Origin: a virus
Length of the DNA stretch: 23,547 bases
Virus record (IMG/VR): IMGVR_UViG_3300038652_000237
Span: 1 to 23,547 of that record
Reading direction: 5' to 3' (one strand)
Below the pieces are notes generated by a model. That model made no database searches. It saw nothing but the letters and a program-made list of their open reading frames with translations, and was not told the DNA's origin. The translations under genes were made by a program, and so were the position numbers. Shown here piece by piece: positions 21,639-23,547 of this stretch. Positions within the stretch are counted from its first letter, which is position 1; every line of letters starts with the position of its first letter.

Positions 21639-22065
21639 AATCGACCGGATCCGCCGCCGGGAGCAGCGCGACCTGACGCCAGAAGAAACGGATGAAATGG
21701 ACAAGTTCTTCATCCGCATGCAGGCGATCTACCGGCACCTTTGGTCTAGCTCATTCGAGGGCGAGGCCATGATGCGCCAGGCCCAGAAAGAATGGCTCGA
21801 CACGTTCTACCGCGCCAATCTGACGGGGAAGCAAATCAGCGAGGGCCTGGTCCGCTGCAAGCAAACCTTCTCAAAGCCACCCAGCCCGAAGGAGTTCCTG
21901 GACCTGCTGCCCAACCGCAGGCAGGCCCACCAGATAGCCCGCCGCGCCCTGCCAGAACCGGACGACGTCAAGGCCGCCCGCTGCGAGCGGGGCATGCAGA
22001 AAATGAAAAACATCAAAGCGCTGCTTAATTCGACCAAGCCAACCGAGGAAGCCCCAGATGAATAA
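21499..22065 (+). CDS. P-like helicase loader
   Basis: This 188-residue protein resembles lambda P-type replication proteins, which load the host DnaB helicase at O-bound origins. The key region (about residues 66-135) reads MDKFFIRMQAIYRHLWSSSF, AQKEWLDTFYRANLTGKQIS and EGLVRCKQTFSKPPSPKEF, the family's helical pattern ending P-P-S-x-x-E-F. GGAG at 21490-21493 supports ATG 21499, which makes a 140-base overlap with the O-like gene. The first 50 residues are Ser/Thr/Lys/Asn-rich and disordered-looking; a shorter start is possible. Its stop region overlaps the next start (ATGAATAA). The family call is good. Confidence 0.82.
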   Translation: MAPTHGSNQALGSLVNSLSDSKRTSDANSNSPKKPATGSRRTTNEPRIDRIRRREQRDLTPEETDEMDKFFIRMQAIYRHLWSSSFEGEAMMRQAQKEWLDTFYRANLTGKQISEGLVRCKQTFSKPPSPKEFLDLLPNRRQAHQIARRALPEPDDVKAARCERGMQKMKNIKALLNSTKPTEEAPDE

Positions 22066-22459
22066 CGTCGCTACCCTGCAGTTTCAGCCCGATATGATCA
22101 CCGCCACCGACACCACCGGAGGCGCCAACAGCGCCCTGGGATTGGGCGTCACCATGCGGGAGGGCCGGCCCTACCTGCGCTGGATCATCAGCAACAAGGT
22201 CGCCAGGAGCGTGGGCCTTCGGGCCGGCAGCCGGATCAGCTTCGGGATCAGCGAGGACCGCCAAACGATCGTGATCGCGCCCGCCCCAGGTAGCGGCTGG
22301 AAATTAACCAAGCAAGGCGAGAACAGCGTGGCCGCGATGGTCATCGCCGAAAAGCTGAACATCAACCCGGCGCATGGCATGCCAGTAGAGTCCCAGCGCT
22401 TCATCCGATACGACAACCAGCTGGTCGTCGATATTTCCACTTTCAGCCCGCAAGCGTAA
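22058..22459 (+). CDS. Unknown protein between helicase loader and SSB
   Basis: This 133-residue protein starts at ATG 22058 inside the end of the loader gene, with GAGGAAG upstream. The N-terminal half is beta-rich ([36 protein letters not shown]) and the C-terminal half contains a helix ([19 protein letters not shown]) and strands ending QLVVDISTF. The first half could be a small barrel, but no known motif is clear. Placement in a replication operon suggests a role in DNA metabolism; that is inference only. It lies 10 bases before ssb. I do not recognise the family. Confidence 0.65.
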   Translation: MNNVATLQFQPDMITATDTTGGANSALGLGVTMREGRPYLRWIISNKVARSVGLRAGSRISFGISEDRQTIVIAPAPGSGWKLTKQGENSVAAMVIAEKLNINPAHGMPVESQRFIRYDNQLVVDISTFSPQA

Positions 22460-22469
22460 GGAGCCAATC

Positions 22470-22994
22470 ATGGCCAGAGGCGTCAATAAAGTTATTCTGA
22501 TAGGCAACCTGGGCACCGACCCAGACGTCCGATACACCGCCGCCGGCAATGCCGTGGTGAACGTCAACCTAGCCACCGACGAGAGCTACAAGGACCGCAC
22601 CAGCGGGCAACTGGTCGACAAAACCGAATGGCACCGGATTGTGATCTTCGGCAAGATCGCGGAGATCGCCGCCCAATACCTGAAAAAAGGCGCAAAGGTT
22701 TATTTTGAAGGCAAGCTGCAGACCCGGAAGTGGCAGGATCAGAGCGGGCAGGACCGGTACAGCACCGAAGTGGTGATCGACATCACCGGCACCATGCAGA
22801 TGCTGGACAGTCCAGGTGATCGGCCCCAGGGCAACGCACAGCCGCAACAGCAACAACCGCAAGGCCAACGCCAGGGCCAAGCCAGTCAGCCAGCGCAGGG
22901 AGCTGCACAAGCCCAGCAGCCCACCGGCAGCAATATGCCAGAACCCATCGACGACTTCGACGACGACATACCTTTTAATTCTGTCCCTCACTGA
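22470..22994 (+). CDS. ssb: Single-stranded DNA-binding protein with extended C-tip
   Basis: This 174-residue protein is a typical SSB. The OB fold (1-110) includes [69 protein letters not shown] and [17 protein letters not shown] Gln/Pro-rich linker follows, then the acidic tip DDFDDDIPF. Normal SSBs end at this Phe; here NSVPH follows (residues 170-174). A -1 shift at TTTT (22973-22976) would read TAA at 22976-22978 and end the protein at IPF. AAGGAG precedes ATG 22470. It should coat single-stranded DNA made by replication and the exonuclease. The tip normally recruits host repair and replication proteins. Confidence 0.95.
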   Translation: MARGVNKVILIGNLGTDPDVRYTAAGNAVVNVNLATDESYKDRTSGQLVDKTEWHRIVIFGKIAEIAAQYLKKGAKVYFEGKLQTRKWQDQSGQDRYSTEVVIDITGTMQMLDSPGDRPQGNAQPQQQQPQGQRQGQASQPAQGAAQAQQPTGSNMPEPIDDFDDDIPFNSVPH

Positions 22995-23021
22995 TCCCCG
23001 GGACAGTAAACGTAGGGGATC
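22981..23021 (+). other. Predicted H-type RNA pseudoknot at the ssb stop
   Basis: Two interleaved perfect 7-bp helices: CTGTCCC (22981-22987) with GGGACAG (23000-23006), and GATCCCC (22993-22999) with GGGGATC (23015-23021). Loop 1 is 5 bases, helices abut directly, loop 3 is 8 bases. The ssb stop (22992-22994) lies inside. A T-run ending at 22976 is 4 bases upstream. It could stimulate -1 shifting, or one stem could act as a weak terminator (TTT follows). Confidence 0.6.
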
Positions 23022-23041
23022 TTTCGTCAAGTGAAAACCGG

Positions 23042-23066
23042 CTGCCTGGTATATCAAACCGGGCAG
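23042..23066 (+). other. Stable hairpin downstream of ssb
   Basis: CTGCCTGGT (23042-23050) pairs with ACCGGGCAG (23058-23066), one G-U pair, over a 7-base loop. No T-run follows. It might slow transcription or protect RNA ends before the next small genes; the function is inferred. Confidence 0.45.
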
Positions 23067-23110
23067 TCATGCCATAATCCCAGAACCAAACACCGACCGA
23101 GGAACGGCAC

Positions 23111-23383
23111 ATGAAGGTAAATCCCAAGCAGTTAATCTGCCAGGCCACCGTTACAAGCTGGCACGAAGAGAATCTGATAGAGCAGAAGCCGCACAGGCCA
23201 CGAACACCGATTAACCTAAGCTACCCTACCAACACGACTAGAAGGCCCGCACAGGGCATTGGAGAACGATATGAGCAATCCAGATTGGACAGAAGCACCG
23301 GACGACGCAACGCATTGGGACACGGTTGCAGCAGTTTGGTGCAAGCACCTATATTTTTGGTGCTACGGGCGCTGGAATTATGA
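23111..23383 (+). CDS. Doubtful small ORF
   Basis: This 90-residue ORF has ATG 23111 with GAGGAA upstream, which is a good start signal. The product is basic and shows no family features. Its final 113 bases overlap the well-supported gene that starts at 23271, in another frame, so the true protein might be shorter or absent. A second frame through 23113-23203 reads more naturally (RYKLARRESDRAEAAQATNTD, then stop), suggesting a frameshift or a different coding frame. Uncertain. Confidence 0.3.
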   Translation: MKVNPKQLICQATVTSWHEENLIEQKPHRPRTPINLSYPTNTTRRPAQGIGERYEQSRLDRSTGRRNALGHGCSSLVQAPIFLVLRALEL

Positions 23384-23547
23384 GGGCGAAACCCATGATC
23401 TGGCGGAAGACCGCTACACACCACGCCCTGTAGAGCCAGCCACTACGGCATGGGATGGCACTGGCCTGCCGCCAGTGGGGGTGGAGTGCAGGCATCACAG
23501 CGGAAGGATTTACGTTGTCACAGGCATAGCAAACGAAAACACGCAAA
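23271..23547 (+). CDS. Phage accessory protein, 3' partial
   Basis: ATG 23271 has GGAGAACG immediately upstream and the frame remains open to the window edge, giving at least 92 residues. The protein reads MSNPDWTEAPDDATHWDTVA, then VWCKHLYFWCYGRWNYEGET, EDRYTPRP and WDGTGLPPVGVECRHHSGR. The pattern W-x-G-x-G-L-P-P-V-G-x-x-C is common in small proteins of Pseudomonas and related phages, whose role is unknown. It is Trp-rich and has paired Cys/His residues. GC is lower than in the replication genes, as in the accessory operon at the other window end. The remaining C-terminus is outside the window. Confidence 0.7.
   Translation, partial: MSNPDWTEAPDDATHWDTVAAVWCKHLYFWCYGRWNYEGETHDLAEDRYTPRPVEPATTAWDGTGLPPVGVECRHHSGRIYVVTGIANENTQ

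Noticed and set aside
23031-23114. 27-codon GTG ORF between ssb and the next gene
   Set aside because: It has an AGGGG-like site and an ATGA overlap, but it is short, GTG-started and without a family pattern, so I do not call it a gene.

Overview
The window is part of a double-stranded DNA tailed bacteriophage (or prophage) genome, probably a long non-contractile-tailed (siphovirus-type) phage of a gammaproteobacterium. The evidence is a contiguous head-to-tail morphogenesis cassette using Mu/B3-like protein families (gpI-type protease, DUF2190-type decoration protein, DUF1320, gpG-type and gp37-type connector proteins, tail tube, a TP901-type tape measure, no sheath gene), combined with a lambda-style early region (Cro-like regulator, O-like and P-like replication proteins, SSB) and an ERF/RecE-type recombination operon. 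All functional names come from reading the translated sequence and remembering families; no database search was run. Most of the window is GC-rich, but roughly 1-1490, 14.9-15.3 kb and 23.0-23.5 kb are visibly lower in GC, suggesting accessory DNA.

Layout. (1) 1-2190, rightward: overlapping small genes joined by ATGA/GTGA/TGATG stop-start overlaps: a DUF551-like gene cut by the window edge, several unknown proteins, and a Ref-like HNH nuclease. (2) 2285-7197, rightward: capsid protease with a likely nested scaffold, decoration protein, major capsid protein, a small charged protein, three head-tail connector/completion genes and the tail tube. (3) 7261-17580, rightward: tape measure, then a set of tail-tip proteins: a distal-type protein, two large proteins carrying a repeated beta-rich motif, a probable receptor-binding protein whose C-terminal half is AT-richer, a hub protein whose N-terminus carries four perfect 51-bp repeats, and a small tip protein. 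(4) 20113-17794, leftward: small membrane protein, RecE-like exonuclease with an unusual three-repeat insert, ERF annealing protein, then a strong terminator. (5) 20114-20313: a divergent promoter/operator region packed with TACCG repeats. (6) 20314-22994, rightward: Cro/YdaS-like regulator, O-like initiator with an internal iteron cluster (candidate origin), P-like helicase loader, an unknown protein and SSB. (7) 22995-23547: structured intergenic RNA and small accessory genes, the last cut by the window edge.

How it works together (inference): pR drives cro-O-P-X-ssb for replication, pL drives exonuclease plus ERF for recombination-dependent replication, and the rightward late genes build head and tail. 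No terminase, portal, lysis, integrase or CI-type repressor gene is visible here, so those must lie outside the window or be absent. The most interesting signals are an RNA pseudoknot at the end of ssb just after a T-run where a -1 shift would restore the canonical SSB C-terminus, the exonuclease repeat insert, the 51-bp hub repeats with a probable fused hub gene, and the operator/iteron arrays.
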